Notes: generated by a model from the letters alone, not told the origin. A DNA stretch of 64,000 bases from UBA4416 sp046594225 (GCA_046594225.1 JBKJPW010000111.1:11500-75499); one strand, 5' to 3'. Positions 37,289 to 45,512 are shown, counted from the stretch's first letter. A program made the numbers and translations.

Positions 37289-37984
37289 TTACATGTTTTC
37301 TACCATATTTAACAAAACACGGTATTTTAAAATTATAATTTTAGTGCCTTTTGTAGTTATTATTTTTTCGTCTTTAAAGATGCGTAACATTCTTACTAAT
37401 GTTTCTTTTGCAGTTCCAACAAATCCTGCAAAGTCATCCCTATTAATTGATATAAAGACACTTTTACTAGTATCTTCATTTCTTTGATAAACTTTATTTA
37501 GTATCAGTAAACTTAATGCTACTTTATCTTTTACGCTATGTTGAGAAAAGATGGTCATTTTATTAATCCATACAGAAAATTCTTTTGATAGGTTAATAAT
37601 AAGTTCCTTAGCCAAAGTTGCTGATGTTTCTAATACTTCTAAAAAAAGTTCTTTTGGTAAAAATGAAACAATAACATTATCCATTGCAACAGCAGATACT
37701 GGGTGTGGCTCTTCTGCTAACAATGGTCTATAACCAAAATAATCTCCTTTTTTGTAGATATAAACAATACCTTCTTTGCCATCACTATTGGTTTGAAAAA
37801 TCTTTACTTTTCCTTTTTTAATGATATATACACCTTTAGAAAAACTATGTTCTTTAAAAAGACATTCTCCTTTTAAATATTCCTTTCGGATTATTCCATT
37901 TTTTATTATTTGAGATTCTTTATAGGACAGAGAATCAAATAAGGAAGAAGATTTTAAATGATATTTTTCTATGTTAAACTCCAT
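37289..37984 (-). CDS. Crp/Fnr-family transcription regulator (1)
   Basis: 231 residues. A cyclic-nucleotide-binding-like beta barrel (about 15-125; KGVYIIKKGKVKIFQ and YKKGDYFGYRPLLAEEPHPVSA) precedes a dimer helix and a winged helix-turn-helix (INRDDFAGFVGTAKETLVRML). It lacks the N-terminal cysteine cluster of true FNR and the full cAMP-binding signature, so the effector is unknown. Its recognition helix has ExxVR, close to the FNR ExxSR. It heads the panD operon and has an Fnr-like palindrome 35 bases upstream. A paralogue lies at 41001-41693. Confidence 0.92.
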   Translation of the reverse strand: MEFNIEKYHLKSSSLFDSLSYKESQIIKNGIIRKEYLKGECLFKEHSFSKGVYIIKKGKVKIFQTNSDGKEGIVYIYKKGDYFGYRPLLAEEPHPVSAVAMDNVIVSFLPKELFLEVLETSATLAKELIINLSKEFSVWINKMTIFSQHSVKDKVALSLLILNKVYQRNEDTSKSVFISINRDDFAGFVGTAKETLVRMLRIFKDEKIITTKGTKIIILKYRVLLNMVENM

Positions 37985-38018
37985 GCCATAAGTATATTAA
38001 TCTTTAATAAAAATAGAA

Positions 38019-38032
38019 TTGACAATTGTCAA
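38019..38032. promoter_or_regulatory. Crp/Fnr-type operator palindrome (site 1)
   Basis: TTGACAATTGTCAA is a perfect 14-base palindrome of the TTGAC-N4-GTCAA form, one base per half away from the FNR consensus TTGAT-N4-ATCAA. It lies between the divergent Crp/Fnr and 70-residue-protein genes. Its centre is about 42.5 bases before the start site predicted from TATATTTG at 38055-38062, the class-II activator position. Confidence 0.7.
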
Positions 38033-38054
38033 TTTTTAATTAGAAACCTTGTTG

Positions 38055-38062
38055 TATATTTG
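38055..38062 (+). promoter_or_regulatory. -7 promoter element downstream of operator site 1
   Basis: TATATTTG matches TAnnTTTG exactly. No good -33 TTG is seen at the usual distance, as expected for an activator-dependent promoter. Transcription would start near 38068 and read the 38139 gene. Confidence 0.55.
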
Positions 38063-38089
38063 TATAGTTATACTTATATATTCCTGTGC

Positions 38090-38125
38090 AAAAACCTGCT
38101 AGTGTGCAACGCCTAGTGGGTTTTT
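38090..38125 (+). promoter_or_regulatory. Leader hairpin with terminator shape
   Basis: aaaaacc-tg-ctag pairs with ctag-tg-ggttttt to form an interrupted stem closing on a T run, inside the predicted 5' leader and before the 38139 start. It could be an attenuator or a small-RNA terminator. Confidence 0.4.
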
Positions 38126-38138
38126 CACTTTATAGATA

Positions 38139-38351
38139 ATGCATAGGGATGCAAATATTCAACCTCTTTACAAAATTATAAATGCAATTGATTCTGATGA
38201 AATTTATGAATTAGCATTGTTATTAGATGTCAATTTACCTAAAGAAACGGTTTTGAAATTAAAAAAAATGTTAAATCACTTGTTACTCAAAAACAATATG
38301 TCATATAAAAATAGTAGTAATATCAAGTGTTTTCTCAATTTATTAGATTAA
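38139..38351 (+). CDS. Small hypothetical protein behind an Fnr-like promoter
   Basis: 70 residues (MHRDANIQPLYKIINAIDSD, then IYELALLLDVNLPKETVLKL), predicted helical, soluble, lysine- and asparagine-rich at the end. No family recognised. Its value lies in context: it is the first gene after operator site 1 with a good -7 element, and a second identical palindrome follows its stop codon. It could be a small regulator of the stress island. Confidence 0.5.
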   Translation: MHRDANIQPLYKIINAIDSDEIYELALLLDVNLPKETVLKLKKMLNHLLLKNNMSYKNSSNIKCFLNLLD

Positions 38352-38364
38352 TTAAAAATCTAAA

Positions 38365-38378
38365 TTGACAATTGTCAA
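38365..38378. promoter_or_regulatory. Crp/Fnr-type operator palindrome (site 2)
   Basis: A second exact copy of TTGACAATTGTCAA, 14 bases after the small gene and about 108 bases before the aminomutase-like gene. No clean TAnnTTTG is found downstream, so the promoter geometry is unclear. Confidence 0.65.
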
Positions 38379-38486
38379 TTGATTAAAAATAAGATCTGTG
38401 TTAATTGAACCCCTATTCAAATCATTTAATATACAAGATTAGTTCGATCCTGTTTCTAATTAAATGAATAATAAAACACAACCACT

Positions 38487-39824
38487 ATGAAATTACAATC
38501 TTACTCTTTACACAATTATAAAAATATTCCTCAAATCTCTAAATTATCTCCCGAACAAATAGAGGCTATAGAAGTAGTAGGTAATGTATTACCATTTAAA
38601 ACAAATAACTATGTAGTTAACGAATTAATAAATTGGGATAATCTTGACAATGACCCTATGTTCAAATTAACCTTTCCTCAAAAAGGGATGTTAAGTGATG
38701 AGCATTACAATGCAATGAAGATTGTTTTAGATCACACAAACAATAAGGGTGAAATAAAGAACATGGCAAATATTATTCGTAACGAATTAAATCCCCATCC
38801 TGCAGGTCAATTAGAACATAATGTGCCAGAAGTAAATGGAGAAAAAATAATGGGAATGCAACATAAATATAAAGAAACCGTATTATTTTTTCCTAGTCAA
38901 GGGCAAACCTGCCATGCCTATTGTACATTTTGTTTTCGTTGGCCCCAGTTTGTTGGTATGGATGAATTTAAATTTGCCACAAAAGAAGCATCTCTACTTC
39001 GAGATTATATAATAGAAAACAAACAGGTAACGGATGTTTTATTTACAGGTGGTGATCCAATGATTATGAAAGCAAAAGTTTTTGCCACATATATTGAACC
39101 TTTATTAGACACAGGCATTCCAAATTTACAAACCATCCGTATAGGAACAAAAGCATTAGGATATTGGCCATATAAATTTACAAGTGATGAGGATGCAAAC
39201 GAAATGTTGAATTTATTTGAGAGAATTATAAAAAAAGGAATTAACTTATCAATTATGGCTCATTTTTCTCACTCTGTAGAGTTAGATACCCCTATTGTAA
39301 AAGAAGCAATTAAAAAATTAAGACGCATCGGCGTTCAAATTAGAACACAATCACCTGTATTAAAACATATAAATGATAAGCCTGAAATTTGGGCAGAGAT
39401 GTGGCGTAAGCAGGTGAATTTAAATTGCATTCCATATTATATGTTTATACCTAGAGATACTGGGGCTCAAGATTATTTTGCTGTCACATTAGAAAATGCC
39501 TGGCACATATTTCGTAATGCGTATCAAAAAGTAAGTGGTGTTTGTCGAACAGTAAGAGGGCCAAGTATGTCTTGCACACCAGGCAAAGTTCAAGTATTAG
39601 GTATTTCAGAAATAAAAGGAGAAAAAGTATTTGTTTTAAGGATGTTACAAGGTCGAAATCCAGATTGGGTTGCTAAACCATTTTTTGCAAAGTATGATGA
39701 AACTGCAATATGGATGGATGAGCTAAAGCCAGCCTTTGATGAAGATAAATTCTTTTTTGAAGAAGAATTAGAATGGCTTTTTAATGAACACGTAACTGAT
39801 GACGAAAAAGCACGTTTCGAATAA
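38487..39824 (+). CDS. Lysine-2,3-aminomutase-like radical SAM enzyme (KamA family)
   Basis: 445 residues. The radical-SAM cluster motif is Cys142-x3-Cys146-x2-Cys149 (CHAYCTFC). LFTGGDPMIM and LQTIRIGTKALGYWP follow the KamA pattern, and a late Lys in SCTPGKVQVLG is a candidate for the PLP lysine. KamA enzymes move the 2-amino group of lysine or glutamate to position 3. EpmB-type members act on EF-P instead but are shorter. The substrate cannot be fixed. An Fnr-like palindrome lies upstream and a 35-residue membrane ORF follows at once. Confidence 0.88.
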   Translation: MKLQSYSLHNYKNIPQISKLSPEQIEAIEVVGNVLPFKTNNYVVNELINWDNLDNDPMFKLTFPQKGMLSDEHYNAMKIVLDHTNNKGEIKNMANIIRNELNPHPAGQLEHNVPEVNGEKIMGMQHKYKETVLFFPSQGQTCHAYCTFCFRWPQFVGMDEFKFATKEASLLRDYIIENKQVTDVLFTGGDPMIMKAKVFATYIEPLLDTGIPNLQTIRIGTKALGYWPYKFTSDEDANEMLNLFERIIKKGINLSIMAHFSHSVELDTPIVKEAIKKLRRIGVQIRTQSPVLKHINDKPEIWAEMWRKQVNLNCIPYYMFIPRDTGAQDYFAVTLENAWHIFRNAYQKVSGVCRTVRGPSMSCTPGKVQVLGISEIKGEKVFVLRMLQGRNPDWVAKPFFAKYDETAIWMDELKPAFDEDKFFFEEELEWLFNEHVTDDEKARFE

Positions 39825-39825
39825 T

Positions 39826-39933
39826 ATGGAATACCTGAATTTATTTTGGATTAGTTGTTTGATTTCAATTTTGATTACATGTTCAATTGTACTTTTTATT
39901 TATTGGTTTATCAATAAAAAGAAATTATTCTAG
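39826..39933 (+). CDS. 35-residue single-helix membrane protein
   Basis: The ATG is one base after the aminomutase stop. The product is MEYLNLFWISCLISILITCS, then IVLFIYWFINKKKLF: one strong transmembrane helix with a basic C-terminal end. The size and shape recall small accessory subunits such as CcoQ or CydX, but there is no homology I can name. The coupling to the upstream gene favours translation. Confidence 0.45.
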   Translation: MEYLNLFWISCLISILITCSIVLFIYWFINKKKLF

Positions 39934-40045
39934 CAATAATTATCCGCATCACTTATTGTAATTGAGTAGAATCATATATAATCTATTGCAATTCTGTAAA
40001 CAGAAGATGAAAAAATCTTCTAAGAAATTTAAAAAAAATAATAGT

Positions 40046-40900
40046 ATGAGCATTCCAAGTATTAATAAAATAGTAGTGCCATTTGATTTTGGAGACCAAT
40101 ATAATAGTTCACTTATTATAGCTAAAGAAATTGCGATAAAAACTGGATGTAAAATTACAATAGTACATGCTTTTACAATAGAATTTAACCCTCAGTTTGT
40201 TAGCAAATTATTATGTCCTGTTTTTAAATATAAAAAAACAATCGCTCAAAAAAAGCAGGCGATATTAAACCAATTACATAGCGAGGGAATGATGATGTTA
40301 ATAGATGAAGTAATTGTAACCTTGGGGAGTTGGAACAGTATTATCATTCAATGTTGTAATCAAACTAATTTTGATTTGATAATTGCACCTAATTTTTCAA
40401 AAAATGTATTTGAAAGATTGTTTTCCAATATTAACGTGTTAGATATTATTGAAAAAACTAAAATTCCAGTTATTTCAATAAATAAAATTTTTGAGAGTTA
40501 TTGTTTAAGTAAAATTGTGTTACCCATTAGAGATGTAGATAATTGGTTTGATAAAATACCTTTTACCACAGTATTGGCAAAGTTTTCTAATGCAAAAGTG
40601 TTTATTATAGGCTTATCAAATAGTAACTCTCAGCAATTAATAGAAAAATTACAAGCTAATATAAATTATTGTAAAAGTTATTTAAGAAAGTTTGATGTTG
40701 AATATGAATGTTCTGAGAAATTTTCTAGTAAAGCAAATTACGAAGATGTTATACTATTAGCACAATACAAACAAGCCGATTTAATTGTAATCTCTCCTCC
40801 ATTGCATTACCATAAATTTAAATCCTATTTCAATAATAATTTTTATAATAAAATTACCGCTACAACTAATATCCCAGTTATGGGACATACATTAATATAA
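40046..40900 (+). CDS. Universal stress protein, tandem-domain (1)
   Basis: The ATG at 40046 (MSIPSINKIVVPFDFG) matches the start pattern of the paralogues; an ATG at 40007 with a lysine-rich leader is an alternative. It has 284 residues. Two UspA domains are seen: INKIVVPFDFGDQYNSSLIIAKEIA and, after about residue 145, LSKIVLPIRDVDNWFDKIPF. The ATP-binding GxxGxxxxG motif is poor, so nucleotide binding is doubtful. It is the first of three USP genes in the island and most like the protein encoded at 41805. Confidence 0.85.
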   Translation: MSIPSINKIVVPFDFGDQYNSSLIIAKEIAIKTGCKITIVHAFTIEFNPQFVSKLLCPVFKYKKTIAQKKQAILNQLHSEGMMMLIDEVIVTLGSWNSIIIQCCNQTNFDLIIAPNFSKNVFERLFSNINVLDIIEKTKIPVISINKIFESYCLSKIVLPIRDVDNWFDKIPFTTVLAKFSNAKVFIIGLSNSNSQQLIEKLQANINYCKSYLRKFDVEYECSEKFSSKANYEDVILLAQYKQADLIVISPPLHYHKFKSYFNNNFYNKITATTNIPVMGHTLI

Positions 40901-40906
40901 GTAATT

Positions 40907-40969
40907 ATGAAAACTATAGAACTACAGAACCTAATTGTGTTGGCTTATAAACAGCTACGCAAAATATAA
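40907..40969 (+). pseudogene. 20-codon frame resembling a truncated USP start
   Basis: MKTIELQNLIVLAYKQLRKI and a stop. The first residues resemble the start of the USP at 41805 (MKTIKLKKLLVPFEL), so it may be the remnant of another copy, or a leader peptide. Too short for certainty. Confidence 0.25.
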
Positions 40970-41000
40970 TTTAAAAGAGCAAATATCAGTTATTTATTTG

Positions 41001-41693
41001 TTAAAAAACATCAGCAATGCCTGATAATTCTTTTTCTTTTAAAATTTTTATTTTTCTTCCTTCAGTACTTATTATGTTTGCTTCTTTAAATTGAGTTAGT
41101 ATTCTCACACAAGTTTCGGTTGTGGTGCTTGATAAGCTTGCCAAATCTTCTCTTCCAAAATCAATCGACACATTTTTGTCATACATATTTTTTTTATACT
41201 TTTCATTTAAAATAAGCAAAGCTAAAGCAACTCTTTCTTTTACAGATTTATGAGCAAATGCAGTCATACGATTTACCCATATGTTAAATTCATAACTTAA
41301 ACTAAATAATAGATTTTTAGATAATGTGGGTGAACATTCTAATAATTGTAAGAAGGTAGTTTTTGGATAAAATATTAATTCGCAATCTTCAATTGTTTCT
41401 GCTGAAATTGAATTTTTTGAATTACTTAAAATAGGTCTGAATCCAAAATATTCTCCTTTAGTGTATATGTATACAATTTGAAATTTACCAGCAGGAGTTA
41501 ATTGATAAATTTTAATTTTTCCCTTTTTTAAGAAGTACATACCGTCTGAAAATTCTCTCTCTTTTATAAGAATAGTGTTTTTTTTAGCACTAATGGCTTT
41601 GCTCAGCATCGTTAATTTTAAAAGCTCATTTTCATCAACCCCTTTAAACAGGTCTTCACATTTATAATAGAATTGTTCTCTAATTGTATTCAT
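41001..41693 (-). CDS. Crp/Fnr-family transcription regulator (2)
   Basis: The ATG at 41693 (MNTIREQFYYKCEDLFKG) is preferred over an upstream in-frame start that would run through the divergent promoter. It has 230 residues. The sensor barrel (DGMYFLKKGKIKIYQLTPAGK and TKGEYFGFRPILSNSKNSISA) and winged helix (FGREDLASLSSTTTETCVRILTQF) closely parallel the regulator at 37289, including ExxVR in the recognition helix. Only a single Cys is near the N-terminus, so there is no FNR Fe-S cluster. It is divergent from a USP gene, with an exact FNR-consensus site between them. Confidence 0.92.
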   Translation of the reverse strand: MNTIREQFYYKCEDLFKGVDENELLKLTMLSKAISAKKNTILIKEREFSDGMYFLKKGKIKIYQLTPAGKFQIVYIYTKGEYFGFRPILSNSKNSISAETIEDCELIFYPKTTFLQLLECSPTLSKNLLFSLSYEFNIWVNRMTAFAHKSVKERVALALLILNEKYKKNMYDKNVSIDFGREDLASLSSTTTETCVRILTQFKEANIISTEGRKIKILKEKELSGIADVF

Positions 41694-41732
41694 TAGTGTG
41701 AAGATAGTAAATAAATGATTATAAGTATTCCA

Positions 41733-41746
41733 TTGATACCTATCAA
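41733..41746. promoter_or_regulatory. FNR-consensus operator (site 3)
   Basis: TTGATACCTATCAA matches TTGAT-N4-ATCAA exactly. It lies between the second Crp/Fnr gene (start 41693) and the second USP gene (start 41805), so it could control both, including autoregulation. Confidence 0.7.
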
Positions 41747-41804
41747 TGTTATTTGTTCTGTAATTCTTGAACTTGCAATCGTTAAACAATTAAAACATGA
41801 GATT

Positions 41805-42659
41805 ATGAAAACGATAAAACTTAAAAAACTGTTAGTTCCATTTGAATTAAATGAAAATTATACAGACACTCTAAGTGTCGCCAAAGAGCTTTCTAATTTA
41901 TCTGGCGCTTCAATTACACTAGTTAATGTTGTGAGTCCAATAGTTGCCGCAGGAGGTGATTACATCAAGACGTGCACGCTTCCTTTGGCTGAATTTGATC
42001 TCTACTTAAAAGAACAAAGGCTTGGTATTGAAAAATTCGTCAAAAGTAAATCTTTTGCTAATACAGAAATTGATGTAAAGATTGAAATAGGGAACTTTAA
42101 TAAAAATATTATTGAATTATGCAGAAATGAAGATTTTGATTTGATAGTACTTCCAGATTTCCAAAAAACACCACTTGATAGATTACTTTCTGATATTAAT
42201 CCATTATTGATTATGGAAAAAACTAAAACGGCAGTTATTTCGATTAATAATTATGCTGGGAGCTTTAAAATAAAAAAAATAATGCTTCCGTTAAGAAATG
42301 TAATGAATTGGTTCAATAAGATTCCGTTTGTTGTAAAATTAGCAAAAATTACAGGAGCAAGAATTTTCATTTTAGGCGTTGCTAATTCTTCAACTAAAAA
42401 AGTTCAGCAAAATATTTTAAAAAAAATTGAAATATGCTCACGGTATTTAGAAAAACATGATTTAATGTATGAAGTAGATACCGTATTTGGACATGGAGAG
42501 CCATATTTTGACGTTTTAATGGAATCGAAATTTAAAGGAGTTGATTTGATTGCTGTTTCTTCTCCCGCAGAATTTGCTAAAATTAAATCACTTTTCAATA
42601 CAAATTTTTATAATCAAATTATAACACATGGCAGTACTCCCGTTTTGGGAATTGCATAA
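41805..42659 (+). CDS. Universal stress protein, tandem-domain (2)
   Basis: The ATG at 41805 (MKTIKLKKLLVPFELNENYTD) is chosen; the frame open further upstream crosses the regulatory site. It has 284 residues with two UspA-like halves, the second starting near residue 150 (IKKIMLPLRNVMNWFNKIPFVVKLAK). It shares distinctive segments with the USP at 40046 (WFxKIPF, FDLI, FNTNFYNQI), so the two are paralogues. It precedes and is probably co-transcribed with the acetyltransferase-nitrilase gene (10-base gap). Confidence 0.87.
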   Translation: MKTIKLKKLLVPFELNENYTDTLSVAKELSNLSGASITLVNVVSPIVAAGGDYIKTCTLPLAEFDLYLKEQRLGIEKFVKSKSFANTEIDVKIEIGNFNKNIIELCRNEDFDLIVLPDFQKTPLDRLLSDINPLLIMEKTKTAVISINNYAGSFKIKKIMLPLRNVMNWFNKIPFVVKLAKITGARIFILGVANSSTKKVQQNILKKIEICSRYLEKHDLMYEVDTVFGHGEPYFDVLMESKFKGVDLIAVSSPAEFAKIKSLFNTNFYNQIITHGSTPVLGIA

Positions 42660-42669
42660 ATCAAACATT

Positions 42670-44226
42670 ATGGAAGCTATAGAACAAATTAATGTAATAA
42701 AAAAAATTAAGCTTAGAAAAATTAATAACAACGACTATAAGCAAATTACGGAAATGCAAATAAGATGTTTTCCAGGAATGAAACCATGGTCTGAAAGCCA
42801 ATTTAAAAATATTATATCCGTATTTCCTGAAGGGCAAACGTGTATTCAATATGGCAAGCATATTATAGCATCCTCATGTAGTTTAATTATCAATTTCGAC
42901 GATTACAATGAATCTTCTTCATGGAATGAATTGACAGATAACGGAAATATTAGTAATCATAATAAATATGGTGATTCACTTTATGGCATGGAAATAATGG
43001 TTGATGATAACTATAGAGGAATGAAATTAAGCAGACGTTTATACGACAGTCGAAAAGATATAGCGAGAAAATTTAATTTAAAAAAGATAGTAGTCGGCGG
43101 TAGGCTGCCTCATTTTCATAAACATTCTTTAAGCCTTTCTATTGATCAATATGTAGATAAGGTTATGGATAAAAGTATTTATGATCCAGTTTTAACTGCC
43201 CAACTATCTAATGGGTTTTCGTTACGGAAAATTTTACCAGATTATCTTCCTAAAGATACTGAATCTTGTGGATACGCTACTTTATTGGAATGGACAAATT
43301 TTAATTATCAATTAAAGAAAGAGTCTGCAAATTCTCAATCACATTACGTACGTGTAAGTGCAATACAGTATCAAATGAGAAGTATTAAAAATTTTGATGA
43401 ATTTGAAAAGCATTGCGAGTTCTTTGTTGATACGGCATCTGATTATCGAAGTGATTTTGTAGTGTTTCCCGAAATGTTAACATTGCAATTACTATCATTT
43501 TTACCAAATAAAAAACCGGCAGAAGCCATGAGGCAATTAAGTAAATATACACCACAGTATATTAAGTTATTTACTCGATTAGCCATAAAGTATAATATCA
43601 ACATTATTGGCGGCTCACATTTTACGGTAGAAGACGATAATCTTTATAATATCTCTTACATTTTCAGAAGAGATGGAACCTTTGATAAACAATACAAAAT
43701 TCACATTACACCTTCCGAAAAAAAATGGTGGGGAGTTAAGAGTGGTAATAAAATTAAAGTATTTGACACAGATAAAGGGAAAGTAGCTATTTTAATATGT
43801 TACGACTCTGAATTTCCCGAATTAGCTAGAATTGCAGCAAGTAAAGGTGCTAAAATAATTTTTGTACCGTTTAACACAGATGATCGTAGAGCTTATTTAA
43901 GAGTAAGATATTGCTCTCAGGCAAGAGCAATAGAAAATCAAGTATATGTTGTAATAACAGGATGTGTTGGAAATTTACCAGATGTTGAGAATTTAGATGT
44001 CCACTTTTCCCAATCTGCCATATTTACGCCATCAGATGTTGAATTTAGTAGAGAAGCTATTGCAACTGAGGCTACTCCAAACGCTGAAACCCTAATTTAT
44101 CAAGATTTAGATTTGAATTTACTAAAAAGAAACAGAGAAATGGGGTCGGTACAAACTTGGAAAGATAGGGAGCAAGGGCCTTATAAGATTACCTACACTG
44201 AAGATGGAGAGACGTTTAATATTTAA
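42670..44226 (+). CDS. GNAT acetyltransferase-nitrilase (carbon-nitrogen hydrolase) fusion
   Basis: The ATG at 42670 (MEAIEQINVIKKIKLRKINN) follows the USP stop; it has 518 residues. The N-terminal GNAT domain (about 10-215) has GMEIMVDDNYRGMKLSRRLYDSR as its acetyl-CoA site. The C-terminal nitrilase domain (about 230-490) has a complete Glu268-Lys343-Cys377 triad (VFPEM, QYKIHI, ILICYDSEFPE). The fusion could acetylate an amine and hydrolyse an amide in one pathway. Near a KamA-like enzyme, a beta-lysine-type substrate is conceivable but unproven. Confidence 0.9.
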   Translation: MEAIEQINVIKKIKLRKINNNDYKQITEMQIRCFPGMKPWSESQFKNIISVFPEGQTCIQYGKHIIASSCSLIINFDDYNESSSWNELTDNGNISNHNKYGDSLYGMEIMVDDNYRGMKLSRRLYDSRKDIARKFNLKKIVVGGRLPHFHKHSLSLSIDQYVDKVMDKSIYDPVLTAQLSNGFSLRKILPDYLPKDTESCGYATLLEWTNFNYQLKKESANSQSHYVRVSAIQYQMRSIKNFDEFEKHCEFFVDTASDYRSDFVVFPEMLTLQLLSFLPNKKPAEAMRQLSKYTPQYIKLFTRLAIKYNINIIGGSHFTVEDDNLYNISYIFRRDGTFDKQYKIHITPSEKKWWGVKSGNKIKVFDTDKGKVAILICYDSEFPELARIAASKGAKIIFVPFNTDDRRAYLRVRYCSQARAIENQVYVVITGCVGNLPDVENLDVHFSQSAIFTPSDVEFSREAIATEATPNAETLIYQDLDLNLLKRNREMGSVQTWKDREQGPYKITYTEDGETFNI

Positions 44227-44238
44227 AAAAATAAATTT

Positions 44239-44550
44239 ATGAGCATGAAAATAATTATAGAATCAATAAATTTCGAGCCAAGTGTTGCTTTGAATAAATT
44301 TATTAGAGAAAAAGCACAAGTATTTATAAAGCTCGATAAGGAGGCTCTATTCGCAGAATTTAACCTTTCATCAGTTAAAAAAGAATTTCATTGTACTATC
44401 ATTTTAAATTTAGCAGGAAAAGATATCGTGGCAAAACGCAAAGCGGATGATATGCATTATGCAATTTTAAAGGCAATTGAATCTGCAAAACGAGGAATGA
44501 GGAAGAAAAAAATGAAGTCACTTACCTTAAAAAAAAATAGTAATAAATAA
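44239..44550 (+). CDS. HPF/RaiA-family ribosome hibernation factor
   Basis: 103 residues with the short-HPF fold: IIIESINFEPSVALNKFIREK, then KKEFHCTIILNLAGKDIVAKRKADDMHYAILKAIESAKRGMRKKK, ending in a basic tail. The family blocks the ribosome decoding centre and promotes dimerisation or silencing in stationary phase. The short form lacks the long-HPF dimerisation domain. It lies 12 bases after the acetyltransferase-nitrilase gene and 18 before a USP gene, so it belongs to the stress operon. Confidence 0.88.
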   Translation: MSMKIIIESINFEPSVALNKFIREKAQVFIKLDKEALFAEFNLSSVKKEFHCTIILNLAGKDIVAKRKADDMHYAILKAIESAKRGMRKKKMKSLTLKKNSNK

Positions 44551-44568
44551 TAATTTAAAACATAATCG

Positions 44569-45417
44569 ATGAAAAGCACAGAGCAAAAAACAATATTATT
44601 TCCCACAGACTTTTCGGATGTGTCGATTCACGCATTAGATTTTGCGATAGATTTGTGTGAAAGAGAAGAATGTAAATTATTATTGTTAAATGTTGTTGAC
44701 GCTCCATTTTCTAGAGGAACTGATGATGAAGCGATAGAGATTGATTTAATTACAAAGGACTTAATCCATTTTTCTCAAATTAATTTGGAGAAGTTGAAGT
44801 CTAAAATTTTGAAAAAACATACAATAGGTATTGAAGAAATTACTTATACTGGAAATACAACGTTGGCAATTTCTAAGGCAGTTTCTATTTTTAATGCAAC
44901 TAAAATAGTAATGGGGACTAAAGTGAATAAAGATTTGTTTTTTAAAAGTAACTCGTTTACAATTGTTAACAACACTTCAATTCCACTGTTAACAGTAAGT
45001 ATGGAGTCGAAAAATATGATTTATAAAAATATTCTATTCCCTTTTAATGAAAAACTTATGACTTTAAAAAAGGCTGATGATGTGATTCATATGGCAAAGT
45101 TATATAAATCAAAAGTTATTTTGTTAGGTATATCAGAAGCTAATACCTCAGATAAAATTCATATTATTACGAATAATATGATGGATATAAAGTCCCTTTT
45201 TGATGATCATCAAATTCCGTGTGAAATTCATTTCAATTCAAATAGTAATTATGCAGGAGCAATTTTAGCTTATTGTAGTTTTAATCACATTGATTTAATA
45301 ACTATCGCGAATAATTTGCCTAATGTTTTAACGGGTATATTAAATTTTAATTCAGCGAAAAACGTCATAAATAATTCTGAAATCCCAGTACTTACAATAC
45401 CTGTAAGCAATCATTAG
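44569..45417 (+). CDS. Universal stress protein, tandem-domain (3)
   Basis: 282 residues. The first UspA half is classical (KTILFPTDFSDVSIHALDFAIDLC, with TKIVMGTKVNKD near 115). The second half (from about 145, YKNILFPFNEKLMTLKKADDVI) is more diverged. It is less like the other two USPs than they are like each other. It continues the USP-GNAT/nitrilase-HPF operon. Confidence 0.88.
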   Translation: MKSTEQKTILFPTDFSDVSIHALDFAIDLCEREECKLLLLNVVDAPFSRGTDDEAIEIDLITKDLIHFSQINLEKLKSKILKKHTIGIEEITYTGNTTLAISKAVSIFNATKIVMGTKVNKDLFFKSNSFTIVNNTSIPLLTVSMESKNMIYKNILFPFNEKLMTLKKADDVIHMAKLYKSKVILLGISEANTSDKIHIITNNMMDIKSLFDDHQIPCEIHFNSNSNYAGAILAYCSFNHIDLITIANNLPNVLTGILNFNSAKNVINNSEIPVLTIPVSNH

Positions 45418-45512
45418 CGTTTTATTTTAATTGCAATTTTATGATTTTAAATACTAGTCTTTCTTGTGTATTAGATGAAAAATAAATTCTAAAAAATATC
45501 TATATTGCAATC

